From contig CAZGLO010000001.1 of NCBI GenBank assembly GCA_964526735.1, positions 1 through 64,000 on the forward strand: DNA of 64,000 bases, given 5' to 3'. A program made the position numbers and the translations under genes. Positions 31,810 to 41,659 of this stretch are shown in pieces. Origin of the DNA: JAAUSY01 sp964526735. GTDB lineage: Bacteria > Chloroflexota > Chloroflexia > Chloroflexales > Chloroflexaceae. Below the pieces are notes generated by a model, which worked only from the letters and a program-made list of their open reading frames with translations, was not told the DNA's origin and did not search any database. Numbering within the stretch: the stretch's first letter is position 1; each line of letters begins with the position of its first letter.

Positions 31810-34059
31810 TTATGGTGTATCGTACGAAACAGTTTCGTCGGACAAGTGTGGCCTATTGGGCGGGCTATCGGAAGGAACTTCTACCGGATCAAGTGCTGCC
31901 CAATCGATCAAAATACCGCCTTCCCGCTCATCTTCAGGCCGATGGTTGAGCACGGAGAGGGGGATAGTGTCGCTGTGCAGCAGCAGGGTCACCCCATCGG
32001 ACGACGGCGGCACCATCATGCGGTAGATGCGCGGCCACCCGGGCGCGATGGTCGTTGCTATGGGCATTGTATCATTGAGTGTGATGTGCATATGGGGAGG
32101 GGGAGATGTGTGTGGGCGGGGGGCACTCGCGCGTAGCCGTACCACAGATGTGGGAGTAGGCGCGGTACCAAACCGCAATCCGGCATATGCTCCTGTCCAC
32201 CGTGCCGGAGGAAGTACCTCTGGGGCATACTCCATATAAATCCCGAAGATATAACCATAGAGACATGCGGGTGGTGCTCCAAGGTCGAGCGTTTGACGTG
32301 GTGGGAGAAGAGTTGCTGCAAACCCAACCCGCTCCAACTGCCCCACCGAAAGTGAACTTGCTTGAAGCTGATCTACCACTGCTTCATTATACCCTTGGCG
32401 TTGCAATACCCGTGCCGACCCAATGCGGGCTTGAGGGGCATGGTAGGTCACGTGTGTTGCGCGCTGATACCATATATGGGCGCTATCTTCTCGGCCAAGT
32501 GTTTCGGCCACCTGCCCCGCCGCCACCAATGTCGTGATGCGAGTTGGGTACCACGCGACCGCCGTTTCATAAGCGCGATATGCTGCATTGATATCACCAG
32601 TATGCCAAGCAGTCGTGCCGCGCACATGCCACCATTGGCTCATTGCGAGGGGGACAAGATGAAGATACCACGAGCCAAAGAGAAAAATACCGAGAACAAG
32701 GAAGATACGCCACCGTTGGAGAGTGAAACGTTGAAGAGATCCGAAGATATCATGGCTGGCTATTATAGCATACTCTTGCAATCCTTGCACCATGCGAATG
32801 ATACGAATGATACCCATGACCCCCAACGGAATGAGTACCACCATCAGGGGGAGGCGCAAACGGGGCTGTACCAACGTCAATATGGAGAGGAGAAAGAGCG
32901 ATCCCCCCCATACCACGGCAATCTTCGTAAAGCGGTCGTGCCACCTCCATGTTATTTGCACCACTGCGCCCATCAATAGCGGCACATAGACCACATCAGC
33001 GCAAAGATTGAGCCATCGCCACCAACATGGCGGCTGCACCTCTCCGAAGTTGGGGCCACGCTCTACCGTCGTCCTGATGCTGTATGTGCGCGGGCAGGTG
33101 AGGTAGAGATCGCCGTCGTGGCCGGACGCCAACACATCCGCCTCTGGCCGCCAAAACTGACGTGCCTTCTCTGCAAGCTGCTCTATAGTGAAGACGGGGT
33201 GTGAAAGCATATTGTTGCGGGCGAGCGCGGCAAATGCCCGGTCGCGGTCGGCGAGGTTGGGGTACACTTCCTGCATATCTGCCTCTATAGAGGTGATGCG
33301 TTGATCGGGCAATCGGTTACCAAGCCACAGGTTAAACCCGCCGGTCGTATCGAGCACAACCAGCCGGTGGTAGACTATGGCATTGCGCACTGTCCACGGC
33401 GCGACGATCACCGCCGCACACGCCCCCGCCACCACGATCCGCCCAAGTCGTGCTTTCCACGGCCCTCCCGCAAGCCACGACGCAACGAAGAGCGCAGGAA
33501 TTGTCCCCACTGCGATGGGCTTGATGAGCATCGCCAACCCCAAGACGACCCCTGCCACCGCCGCAAGCGTGAAACTTGGCGTGTTCATCAGCCGCAGGAG
33601 GAGGAGCAGGAAAAATGCCAGAACAACCAACAATAGCATTTCAGCCATCAGGTAGGAGGAGTAGGCAATGAGCGGGAATGAGATCGCCCCCACAAATCCA
33701 CATAACAACGCCACCCGCCACGTCCGCGACCCCAATCCCCCAATGCGGTAGAGCAAGTAAACAAGCACAACACCAAGGAAAACTTGGCCAAGTCGTGCCA
33801 GCAAAAGCGTAGTAGTTTTGTCAGTGGGGCCGAGAAAAAGAGCAAGCCAGGTGGGGAAGAGCGGCGGGCGGAGCCATCGCCCATTGTCGATGTATGAGCC
33901 TTCACGGAGCGCCCGCGCAATCTCTAGATATTCGGCCTCATCGAAGACCAGCGATGCGTCCCAGAGGAACCAAAGCCAGAGGAGCCGCAGTCCAAGCCCC
34001 ACACCGAGTATCCAAAGCAGTGGGCGACGACGAATTGAGTGCATCAAATGAGAAATCAT
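31810..34059 (-). CDS. GT39-like membrane glycosyltransferase with TPR and C-terminal beta-sandwich
   Basis: ATG 34059 (MISHLMHSIRRR) gives about 749 residues. The N-terminal half is a GT-C fold with ten or more hydrophobic segments. FDEAEYLEIARAL in the first periplasmic loop carries the acidic catalytic residue expected in PMT/ArnT-type enzymes, which use polyprenyl-phosphate sugars outside the membrane. WLRPPLFPTW and NGGFNLWLGN recur in the paralog at 44988. The C-terminal third has two or three TPR-like units and then a beta-rich module. The start lies inside the upstream gene: the two coding regions overlap by about 122 bases. No good ribosome-binding site is seen, so the start is uncertain. 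Confidence 0.78.
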   Translation of the reverse strand: MISHLMHSIRRRPLLWILGVGLGLRLLWLWFLWDASLVFDEAEYLEIARALREGSYIDNGRWLRPPLFPTWLALFLGPTDKTTTLLLARLGQVFLGVVLVYLLYRIGGLGSRTWRVALLCGFVGAISFPLIAYSSYLMAEMLLLVVLAFFLLLLLRLMNTPSFTLAAVAGVVLGLAMLIKPIAVGTIPALFVASWLAGGPWKARLGRIVVAGACAAVIVAPWTVRNAIVYHRLVVLDTTGGFNLWLGNRLPDQRITSIEADMQEVYPNLADRDRAFAALARNNMLSHPVFTIEQLAEKARQFWRPEADVLASGHDGDLYLTCPRTYSIRTTVERGPNFGEVQPPCWWRWLNLCADVVYVPLLMGAVVQITWRWHDRFTKIAVVWGGSLFLLSILTLVQPRLRLPLMVVLIPLGVMGIIRIIRMVQGLQEYAIIASHDIFGSLQRFTLQRWRIFLVLGIFLFGSWYLHLVPLAMSQWWHVRGTTAWHTGDINAAYRAYETAVAWYPTRITTLVAAGQVAETLGREDSAHIWYQRATHVTYHAPQARIGSARVLQRQGYNEAVVDQLQASSLSVGQLERVGFAATLLPPRQTLDLGAPPACLYGYIFGIYMEYAPEVLPPARWTGAYAGLRFGTAPTPTSVVRLRASAPRPHTSPPPHMHITLNDTMPIATTIAPGWPRIYRMMVPPSSDGVTLLLHSDTIPLSVLNHRPEDEREGGILIDWAALDPVEVPSDSPPNRPHLSDETVSYDTP

Positions 34060-36382
34060 TGCGTATATAGAGTTTAACCGCACGCCCCTCTGGGCCATCA
34101 AATGCGTTATAGTGGTAGTCTTCCTTGAACGACGGGTGGTGCCAGAATATCGACGAGCCTTTGTATGGCACAATCGCAGGCTCGCGCCCAAAGACGTAAT
34201 CAGCATCCATCTTTTCGTGTCCGGCCTTGCCCGCCCCAATATCCGGCACCGGCAAATGAGCAATATGGAGGTCGGTCAGCCCAAGCGCATCAATCACTGG
34301 CCGGTCGGCGTAGTAGGGCAATGCGCCCGCCGTCGCCGCGATGAGGGTGTCGGGCGGGGTGTGGCTGTTGATCCACCGCCCCGTCTCGCGGTATTGCTTC
34401 ACAATTTCCATGCCAGCCCATACTGGCGTTCCGGGGAGGTAACTACTCTCCCGCGGCAAGAGCAGGACAAGGATAATCGCCACGCCCGCAATCAGCGCCC
34501 CGCCCACAGCGGCCATTCGCCCATTCGCCCACTCTGCCATGCCCCACACGCCCAACAGCGTCAGGAGGGGCAGGAGCGGGATGAAGAACCGTGCGCCAGG
34601 TACCCAATCGCCGCCAACCGCCACGATATAGAGTGTAAAGATGGTGACCATGGCCGCGAGGAGGGTGCCTATTTGCCAACCTGACGGCAACCGCCTTGAG
34701 CGGAAGCATCGCCACCCACCCGACGCCACCCCTCCCACCATCACGAGGAAGAGCACGTGTGTCGTGGCAAACGTCCAGAGGTATTCTCCCCCGCGGAGTG
34801 CTTGTGCCCATGTGCCGCCGACCTTCACATAGAACGTATTGGGCAGCAGATAGCCATAGTAGCTCCACCGCCACAGGAAATAGCTCCCATACAAGCCAAT
34901 GAGTGGCAGTGCCAGGGTGAGCGCCGGTCGTATGATGCGTATGAGGCTGCGTCCACCCTGCGACCGCCACCCCTGCCACAGCGCGTATAATCCTGCTACC
35001 CCCGCAAATACCACCCCATCAGGGCGCGTCATCATGGTCAGGGCGAGGAAGATGCCTGCCCACCCCCACCGTTCCCGCGTGAGCAGCACCATTGCCACAA
35101 GTAGGAGCGTGGTGAAGAGGGCAGTCTCCATACCGCTGCCGCGCGTGGTGTACATAAGGAATGGCCCGCTCACCGCCAACAACGTCGCACTTGCCCACTC
35201 CCACGGCATTGGCATCAGCCGTCGGGAGAGCAGCATCGTCAGCGCAATGATGGCAAAGCCGAGAATGAGATTGATGCAGGCAGAGGCCAGGACGGGGTCG
35301 CCATCAAGCGCGAACACCGTCGGAAAGAGCATTGTCCACAGGAAATTGGTATAGCCCTCAACCCGCTCCCCGACATTGTAGACCAACCCGTGCCCCGCCT
35401 CAAAGTGGCGCGCGTATTGGAAGGATACAAATGCGTCATCGACGATCCAGAAGCCAAGCAGTTGCGGGGAGAATACCAGCCAGAGGCTCAGCAGCGGCGC
35501 GGCGATGAGTGGTATCAATCGGGTGAGCCGATTGCCATTGCGGGGCAGGGTGATGAGCCAAAAGAGGAGTATCCCCCCCACCGCCGCCGATGCGAGTACG
35601 GGTTGCGGCAGGAAATGCGGCTGATAGCTCGCCACCACCGCCAGCCATCCCCCGCCGACAAGCCCTCCCACCGCGAGCGACCGCCACCGCCAGACAGCAA
35701 ACAATATCCCCCCTACCGCCACCGCAAGGCTCCCTATATCGCCAAGTGGAGTACCACGCGCTTGGCGGATGGCAAAGGCATCAATTGCCATCCCAAGCGT
35801 CCGGTCACTCGCATCAACCCACGTAGGCGACCGCACATCAAGCATCACGCTGTAGTCGGGGTGGGTCAAGTCGGGCGGGGCGAGGATGTGGTAGCGTCGC
35901 CATTGGCTGGGAGCCGCCTCAACCAACATCGGCTCATTGTTGATGAGCAGGGTGAAGGGACGCGGCGGCGATTCCTCCCGGCACCCGCACAGCGTCACCT
36001 CCACAATCGATTGGCCCATACGCAGCGCGGCGGGGAAAGTGATTGTACCACGACCGTGTGTCCACCGAAACGTACGTTCTTCCCACTGCTCACGGGTATC
36101 AAAGCCGAAAAACGTCTCAAAGGTGGCCGTACGCCCCTCCGCCAAGAACGGCGGCTCATTGCCAACATCGGCAGCCATCTGACGCGGCGGGAAGATAATC
36201 CCCCGTCCAAGGCCAATGACCACGGCACAGAGCACAACCGCTCCAATGAGCAGCAGCACGGTGGATGGGCTGTTTTGGGTGATGGGGGTGGCAGGTGGTT
36301 GTTGAGATGATTGCTGAGATGATTGCTGAGATAGTTGCTGAGATGGTTGCTGAGATGGTTGTTTGTGCTGCAAGCCGTCCAA
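33938..36382 (-). CDS. AftB-like GT-C glycosyltransferase with N-terminal beta-sandwich
   Basis: An 814-residue protein. A Gln/Ser-rich N terminus produced by five 12-bp repeats is followed by one membrane helix (41-59) and an exported beta domain (about 104-208). A multi-spanning GT-C fold comes next. WIVDDAFVSFQYARHFEAG and YNVGERVEGYTNFLWT match the loop motif of mycobacterial AftB-type transferases, which use a decaprenyl-phosphate sugar; the DD pair is the likely catalytic site. The start is a TTG (36382) just behind AGGAGG, or possibly the TTG at 36373 with better spacing. The 3' end runs 122 bases into the next gene. Confidence 0.78.
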   Translation of the reverse strand: MDGLQHKQPSQQPSQQLSQQSSQQSSQQPPATPITQNSPSTVLLLIGAVVLCAVVIGLGRGIIFPPRQMAADVGNEPPFLAEGRTATFETFFGFDTREQWEERTFRWTHGRGTITFPAALRMGQSIVEVTLCGCREESPPRPFTLLINNEPMLVEAAPSQWRRYHILAPPDLTHPDYSVMLDVRSPTWVDASDRTLGMAIDAFAIRQARGTPLGDIGSLAVAVGGILFAVWRWRSLAVGGLVGGGWLAVVASYQPHFLPQPVLASAAVGGILLFWLITLPRNGNRLTRLIPLIAAPLLSLWLVFSPQLLGFWIVDDAFVSFQYARHFEAGHGLVYNVGERVEGYTNFLWTMLFPTVFALDGDPVLASACINLILGFAIIALTMLLSRRLMPMPWEWASATLLAVSGPFLMYTTRGSGMETALFTTLLLVAMVLLTRERWGWAGIFLALTMMTRPDGVVFAGVAGLYALWQGWRSQGGRSLIRIIRPALTLALPLIGLYGSYFLWRWSYYGYLLPNTFYVKVGGTWAQALRGGEYLWTFATTHVLFLVMVGGVASGGWRCFRSRRLPSGWQIGTLLAAMVTIFTLYIVAVGGDWVPGARFFIPLLPLLTLLGVWGMAEWANGRMAAVGGALIAGVAIILVLLLPRESSYLPGTPVWAGMEIVKQYRETGRWINSHTPPDTLIAATAGALPYYADRPVIDALGLTDLHIAHLPVPDIGAGKAGHEKMDADYVFGREPAIVPYKGSSIFWHHPSFKEDYHYNAFDGPEGRAVKLYIRNDFSFDALNSSSPTALDTRCGAWTAAPLALVPLGRIAGLR
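36303..36362 (-). repeat. five 12-bp tandem repeats coding Gln/Ser at an N terminus
   Basis: Five TGAGATGATTGC-like units (plus-strand sense) encode the QQPS/QQLS/QQSS repeats at the cytoplasmic N terminus of the AftB-like protein. Copies differ by one or two bases. Confidence 0.8.
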
Positions 36383-36388
36383 AGCCTC

Positions 36389-38491
36389 CTATTCCGCCGT
36401 GTCAAGCTCTAAAAGCACCGTCGCGCCGCTATCGTCAAGTACCCGTGCATCTGACGCACGAATCTCCTCTGGCAGAGACGCGACCGGATTGAAGTTGATA
36501 ATGTAATTGCCAGTGTCACGCAGGTTGAGGCGCACTGTTGCCTGCTGCCGCCAAGGCCATTGGAGTGGGCTATCATCAAAGACAAGCCCTTTCAACGCCA
36601 CATCTCCCCCGTCCCGCGGCAGGCCAAAATCCCATGCGGTTGCGCCGGAGATGTGGCCCACTTCAAACGTTAGCCAGCCTTCCCAATCGGCGGGGACATT
36701 TGCCCATTCCCCTGCATCGGCGAGGGTATTGCCATCTTGATCAATAGGAAAGACCCCGAGCAGGTCGCCTTTGCCATCATTCCGCACCCACACCTTCAGC
36801 TGATGTGGGGTGTCACGGCGGGGGAGCGGTTGGGGGATCTCTATCCGCATCCACTCCGCCGAACGGAGAAGCAATTCGCCATCGTGGTTGACCACATCGT
36901 AAGACAACATATCGTCGAGCGCCATCGTCTCAACCGGATCCGATATCACGGCGTGGGTGATGGGCAACAACTGCTCATCTCCCCCTTCCCTTCCCTTGAT
37001 GAGCGGCGCGGCGATGGGCCAATACACCGCCCCCGCCTTCATTGCGCCGTGGGTCAGGTAGAAGTCGCGCGGTATCTCATCACGGTAGAAAACCCGCGTG
37101 GTGTCTGTCGTGGGCATGGTCGAGCGCGTTGTGCGCTGGACGAGTATCGCGACCTGGTCGGGGTCGAGCGAGAGGTTGTGCCGGTCTCGCATATGCGCCT
37201 GCATCTCAAACAACGCCGGTACCTTCTGGACGAAGCCCAATATCAGAAACACAATCAAGATCGGCAGGGCGATGCCTCCCACCATCCGCCCCGCCCCTTC
37301 CCTCCTAAGCCACCTGGCCATCTGCCAGAGAACATGGAGATATGCCGCCAACCCCATCACCGCGCACGGTATCCACAGCCGGTAGAACAGGCTTGCGGGG
37401 AAGTAGGGCCGCACGACGAAGATACTCGCCCCCGTCGCGCCCACCACCAAGATAGTGAGCCAGAGCGTGGGCAGGAAGGAGATACGTTGTTGGCGGTACA
37501 ACAACGCATAGCCCACAACAATCCCTCCCAAGATGATGAGTGCGCCAAACCACCATAATGGGGCCAATAGCCCAACCCACGACCACCATTCCCGCTGCGC
37601 CAAGTGGAGATTTAGCATCATCTCTGTCTGCCAAGAAACACCTTCTGGATAGGGGTAGGGGCGGATGGCCATATCGGGGCTGGAGACCACCGTCGGCAGG
37701 ACAAATGAGAGCGCAACAACCCCTCCCGCAAGCAACCCCGCCACCCACATCCTCCTATTCCTGAGTTGCTGTGGCGCGGCAAACAGAATGGCAATCAGTG
37801 CGTAGATGACCCCAATCGTGTGTAGGCCAACAAGCAGCATCGTCCCGATGACCAGGGTTAAAGGCGCATCGCCGGTGCGGGCAAACAGCCGTGCCCACAT
37901 CAGCATCGCCAATGCAAGGCAGATGTTCGATGGGACGACGTAGTGCAGCCCTTGCTCAGGAAAGACAACCACCGCCAAGATACTCAACACCAACCCCGCA
38001 GTCACCCACCCCCACATCGCGCGCACCCACAGGGCGATGGCCACGCCAAACAGCAGCGGGCCAAGTGCCCATATCAGCATATACGCGCCTTCCCAGCTCA
38101 GCCCAACGTGGTGCAAGAGCCATAGGATGACTGAGAAGAGCGGCGTGTAGACAAGAAATACCCGTACATGAGCGCGCACCTGCTCATATAGGAGGTAGAG
38201 GTCATCGCCAGAGTCGGCGTGGATAGGGGTATCCACTTGGTGGCGGAGGTCGTTGAGCGCCGGACACTCCTGCCAAAAGCAGTCGTCTAGCTGTGCTGCC
38301 TTCAGCAGGTAGCCATAGCTATCATCCACCTCTGGCGGCAAACTCCGTACCGCCAATGGCTGCCACACGAGCATCCCCTGGAACACAAGCCACAATGCCG
38401 CGCCAATCCCAAACACAACCCACGTCAGCCGCGTGTGATGAGGGCGTTCAGGAAGGATGGCAGGCGTGATAGGAGTGCTCACGGGTCTCAC
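36389..38491 (-). CDS. polytopic membrane protein, probable GT-C transferase, with C-terminal beta domain
   Basis: A 700-residue protein. The first 440 residues have about eleven hydrophobic segments and an exported loop after TM1 with PEVDDSYGYLLKAAQL, an acidic pair placed as in GT-C enzymes. The last 250 residues are soluble and beta-rich (AEWMRIEIPQPLP, DWEGWLTFEVGHISGATAW), probably exported. No named family was recognised. GTG 38491 or GTG 38482 may be the start; a bulged hairpin lies 20-45 bases upstream. The gene ends 6 bases before the AftB-like gene, within the same unidirectional locus. Confidence 0.62.
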   Translation of the reverse strand: MRPVSTPITPAILPERPHHTRLTWVVFGIGAALWLVFQGMLVWQPLAVRSLPPEVDDSYGYLLKAAQLDDCFWQECPALNDLRHQVDTPIHADSGDDLYLLYEQVRAHVRVFLVYTPLFSVILWLLHHVGLSWEGAYMLIWALGPLLFGVAIALWVRAMWGWVTAGLVLSILAVVVFPEQGLHYVVPSNICLALAMLMWARLFARTGDAPLTLVIGTMLLVGLHTIGVIYALIAILFAAPQQLRNRRMWVAGLLAGGVVALSFVLPTVVSSPDMAIRPYPYPEGVSWQTEMMLNLHLAQREWWSWVGLLAPLWWFGALIILGGIVVGYALLYRQQRISFLPTLWLTILVVGATGASIFVVRPYFPASLFYRLWIPCAVMGLAAYLHVLWQMARWLRREGAGRMVGGIALPILIVFLILGFVQKVPALFEMQAHMRDRHNLSLDPDQVAILVQRTTRSTMPTTDTTRVFYRDEIPRDFYLTHGAMKAGAVYWPIAAPLIKGREGGDEQLLPITHAVISDPVETMALDDMLSYDVVNHDGELLLRSAEWMRIEIPQPLPRRDTPHQLKVWVRNDGKGDLLGVFPIDQDGNTLADAGEWANVPADWEGWLTFEVGHISGATAWDFGLPRDGGDVALKGLVFDDSPLQWPWRQQATVRLNLRDTGNYIINFNPVASLPEEIRASDARVLDDSGATVLLELDTAE

Positions 38492-38500
38492 CGACTCTTA

Positions 38501-38545
38501 CGCGGTGGAAGCCACGCCGTTTTAACGGCAGTGGAGGAAACCGCG
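38501..38545. repeat. nested hairpin in the glycan locus, possible IS200/IS605-type end
   Basis: CCACGCCGTT (38512-38521) pairs with AACGGC and GTGG (38524-38529, 38531-38534), leaving A38530 bulged. CGCGGT (38501) and ACCGCG (38540) form an outer stem. The context GAAGCC before and GAGGAAA after resembles IS200/IS605 end hairpins. It also resembles the hairpin at position 1 of the window, which has a bulge at the same place. No transposase gene is nearby. Confidence 0.35.
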
Positions 38546-38612
38546 CTTCTCCTTTCTTGTAATAATCGGAAATCTATGTTATCATTCAATTCTAGGGTGG
38601 CTGTCATACCGC

Positions 38613-40355
38613 CTATTGTCTCGGAGACGGCTCTGCCGTCGCGCCAGGGACAAGTCGCCGCTCTTGAGAGCGTGCGGTATATGACGGGTCTTCGCTTCTC
38701 CCAAACGCGTCTTTGAGCTTGTAGATGGTCACGGCTTGGGAGGGGTCATTTGGCAAGGGCACTTCCTTGACCACCTCGCTCACCTCGGAGAAGGGGGTAT
38801 GGACATGGTCGGCCTCGCGGACATCAAGCGCTACCCCCTCCCCAAACCCCGCCTTCGCTGCGACCAAACGCACATAGATCCACAGTTTGCCGAGCGACGA
38901 GATTTCGTGGTGGGCCGGGGCATCGCTGAGGTTGCTGCTATAGAATTCGATAAATGAGGCGACCCCCGGCACATCAACGATATACTCAACGCCCTTGGAG
39001 CGCAGATAGACATCCAACTCTCGCTCCTCCAACACGGGAATAATCTCACTATTGAGCTTGCCATCGAAGTTGAGCACCACGCGCTCGCTGTAATATTGAA
39101 ACACGCCCGAATTTTGCGCGGCGAGGCGGGCATCTTGCGGCAACTCCTCCGCAATCCACCGCGCGGCCTGATACATCGCCGGTTGCGCAAGGTAGGGAGC
39201 ATTCATCACGACCTGCGTATACCCCCACGTCGTGAACATGTTGACCCCGATCGCCACCACGGCTATCCCTATCGCCACCGCACGTCGCAATTGCGGGCGG
39301 GGCGGGAGCGAGTCGAGGGCAACGCATACAAGCACGACCAATGCCACCGCCACGCCAACGTAATAACGTGGCCGCCCTTGCTGCTGCAGGTAGGCATAGA
39401 AGAAGGTCAGCGCAAAGGTGTAGAGCATGAGCGGGGTGAGGAAAAAACGCTTGACCGGCGGCAAGAAGAGGTATATCGCCACAATCGCCGCCACGCCAAT
39501 CGCCAATAGCCACGCCGGTGCCCATGTCATATCAAATGCGGGTTGGTAGGCGACAAGCTGCAAGCCACTCGTGAAGGCAAACGACTCCTTATAGCTGTGC
39601 ATGTAGGACAACGCGCGCCCACTGCTTGGCGTCAGATGGCCAAACACCACCATATTGCGGATAAAGTAGGGCAGCAAGACCACGCCCACCGTCGCCCCGT
39701 AGCTGATGCTGACCCACGGCACTTGACGCGCCCGCACTTCCTTCCACAGCCACACCAGGCCAAGCATCCCCGCGGCGATCATCGTATCTAGGCGCGCCAA
39801 CGTCGCAAGCCCGCCTATCACCCCCATGATAATCCCCCCGCGTACGGTGATTGGCTCTCGGTTGAGTGCATACCACCACAGTGTGATAAGCAGGAGCAGC
39901 GCCAATGAGGTCTCCATCGCATTGACACTCACCCGAATGAGGAACGGGTTGAGGCTGAGGACGGCCAATCCTCCCAATGCGAGCGGGCGGGTGGCGACAT
40001 GCGTCAGTAGCCGGTAGAGCGGGAAGAGCGCAAGGCTACTTAGAATGGCACATATCACGACATTGAGCCGAAAGCCAAGGTCGAGTATATTTGGTGCATC
40101 CGGCGCGAAAAGATAGGGGATGGCTCCAAGCGTGAGCGGGTAGAGGGGGTGGAACCCGTTCGTTGGGAAGAGGCCATCCGCCGTGATGCCGTGCCCCATC
40201 GCCCAATGCCGCGCGATAGCCGTCACCATCCACGCATCGTCCTCCAGGAGGATGAAGAGGTATTCTCTCGGCAGCAGGGCGAAGGCAAGTCGGGCTATCA
40301 CGCCCGCGCCGATGAGGAGCAATACAGGGAGATCAAACGTCTGCTGTTGTTTCAT
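38613..40355 (-). CDS. polytopic GT-C glycosyltransferase, AftB-like group
   Basis: A 580-residue protein with about eleven hydrophobic segments. LLEDDAWMVTAIARHWAMGHGITADG and TNGFHPLYPLT (shown in parts) occupy the place of the DD...GYTNFLW motif of the AftB-like proteins at 33938 and 53910. NAMETSLALLLL and GLATLARLDTM also recur in those two proteins. This fits an enzyme using a polyprenyl-phosphate sugar outside the membrane. A soluble domain of about 200 residues (starting after YTQVVMNAPYLAQP) closes the protein. The start codon overlaps the stop of the upstream GT4 gene by 4 bases (ATGA), so translation is coupled. Confidence 0.72.
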   Translation of the reverse strand: MKQQQTFDLPVLLLIGAGVIARLAFALLPREYLFILLEDDAWMVTAIARHWAMGHGITADGLFPTNGFHPLYPLTLGAIPYLFAPDAPNILDLGFRLNVVICAILSSLALFPLYRLLTHVATRPLALGGLAVLSLNPFLIRVSVNAMETSLALLLLITLWWYALNREPITVRGGIIMGVIGGLATLARLDTMIAAGMLGLVWLWKEVRARQVPWVSISYGATVGVVLLPYFIRNMVVFGHLTPSSGRALSYMHSYKESFAFTSGLQLVAYQPAFDMTWAPAWLLAIGVAAIVAIYLFLPPVKRFFLTPLMLYTFALTFFYAYLQQQGRPRYYVGVAVALVVLVCVALDSLPPRPQLRRAVAIGIAVVAIGVNMFTTWGYTQVVMNAPYLAQPAMYQAARWIAEELPQDARLAAQNSGVFQYYSERVVLNFDGKLNSEIIPVLEERELDVYLRSKGVEYIVDVPGVASFIEFYSSNLSDAPAHHEISSLGKLWIYVRLVAAKAGFGEGVALDVREADHVHTPFSEVSEVVKEVPLPNDPSQAVTIYKLKDAFGRSEDPSYTARSQERRLVPGATAEPSPRQ

Positions 40356-41659
40356 AGCCGTTTCGTTGGCGGGGGGAGGTGGTGTCCCTTCCTCGCAAGC
40401 ACTTCGCGATAGACCGTTTCAATCTTCTCGACGCACACCGTTTCGTGATAGACCTCGTGCAGCCGCTCCCGCCCGCGCGCCACCAATGCCGCCCGCCGTT
40501 CGCCATCGCCAAGCAACGTGACTGCCGCCTGCCCAAGCGCTTCGGCGTTGTTGTAGGGCACCAACACGCCATGTTCGCCATCGTGCACAATTTCTCGCAC
40601 CACGGGGATATCTGTCGTGATGATGGGGCAACCAGCCGCCATTGCCTCAAGCAGGGGTAATCCAAAACCTTCATACCGTGTTGGGAAGAGGAAAACATCG
40701 CTTGAACGGTAGAGGTTGACTAACTGGTCATCAGGCAGGTAGCCCAATAAGTGGACATTTGCCTCAACCCCCAACTCCTGCGCCAATGCCAATGTCTGTT
40801 CACGTTGTGCCTGGTTCAGCCCCGACACAATCAGCAATGAAGCATTGGGGTAGGTCTCCACGATAGTCGGCAATGCCCGCAACGCAAGGTCATAGCCCTT
40901 CCGCGGGGTCAGCTGCCCCACAAAGAGCAACCATGGCCGCGGGTGAGGGAGAGAGGGGGGAAGGTGCGGCGTCTGCACTATATAGTCGGCATCAATCCAG
41001 AGCGGCACGACCGTCTGCGGCTGTATCATACCAAATTTGCGCATCATATCGGCCTCAAAGAGCGAACACGGGATGAGGCCATCTGCCGCGGCGAGTGGCC
41101 AATGCAGCCAGAAATTGCGTAGGACATCCCGCGCATCCCATTCGCTGACCAACAACCGCGCCATATCGCTGACCGTGAACGCAAGCCGCTCATATGTCGG
41201 CTCAACCTCAAACGGATGCTCTCTATCGGGGGTGGCGTAGTGGTCGTGGAAGGGGCCAAGCCACGTGTAGACACGCGGTATTTCGCGCCGCTTCGCCCAC
41301 CACGTGATTTGCGCTGCCAAGACGTTGCGGGGGTGCATCAGGTGGATGATATCAGGCTGCGGCCCCTTGCCCAATGCCCGCGCCAATTCGCGGTTGGGCA
41401 TATAGCCGGAGCGCACGCGGAAGACCTCTATGCCGTCAATCATTTCGTGGGCGGTGGCAAGGGGCGGACGTTGTTCATCCCGCGTCCCGATGGCCCACAC
41501 CCGATGGCCGCGCTTCACCAAGGCTTTGGCCAACACCCGCTCTGGCCAGTGGTAGAACGTCGTTGTGACCCCGCCCAAGCCCGCAATCAGGATGGTGAGA
41601 GGGGTTTGGGCCGTCTCTATGCTCTCTATGGTGTATATGGCCTGTGTCGTTTCGCTCAT
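40352..41659 (-). CDS. GT4-type glycosyltransferase (GT-B fold)
   Basis: A 435-residue soluble transferase that retains anomeric configuration and works on the cytoplasmic face. The N-terminal half starts with ILIAGLGGVTTTFY and binds the acceptor. The C-terminal nucleotide-sugar domain shows FVGQLTPRKGYDLALRAL, ANVHLLGYLPDDQL, DVFLFPTRYEGFGLPLLEAMAAGCP (in part) and DGEHGVLVP. The EGFGLPxxEAMAxGCP signature with its E-x7-E is diagnostic. It overlaps both neighbours by 4 bases, placing it in a tightly coupled block with the DUF2079 and GT-C genes. Donor and acceptor are unknown. Confidence 0.9.
   Translation of the reverse strand: MSETTQAIYTIESIETAQTPLTILIAGLGGVTTTFYHWPERVLAKALVKRGHRVWAIGTRDEQRPPLATAHEMIDGIEVFRVRSGYMPNRELARALGKGPQPDIIHLMHPRNVLAAQITWWAKRREIPRVYTWLGPFHDHYATPDREHPFEVEPTYERLAFTVSDMARLLVSEWDARDVLRNFWLHWPLAAADGLIPCSLFEADMMRKFGMIQPQTVVPLWIDADYIVQTPHLPPSLPHPRPWLLFVGQLTPRKGYDLALRALPTIVETYPNASLLIVSGLNQAQREQTLALAQELGVEANVHLLGYLPDDQLVNLYRSSDVFLFPTRYEGFGLPLLEAMAAGCPIITTDIPVVREIVHDGEHGVLVPYNNAEALGQAAVTLLGDGERRAALVARGRERLHEVYHETVCVEKIETVYREVLARKGHHLPPPTKRL

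Noticed and set aside
35390..36310. 306-codon open frame on the plus strand
   Set aside because: It is antisense to the AftB-like gene and has the Arg/His-rich composition typical of shadow frames.
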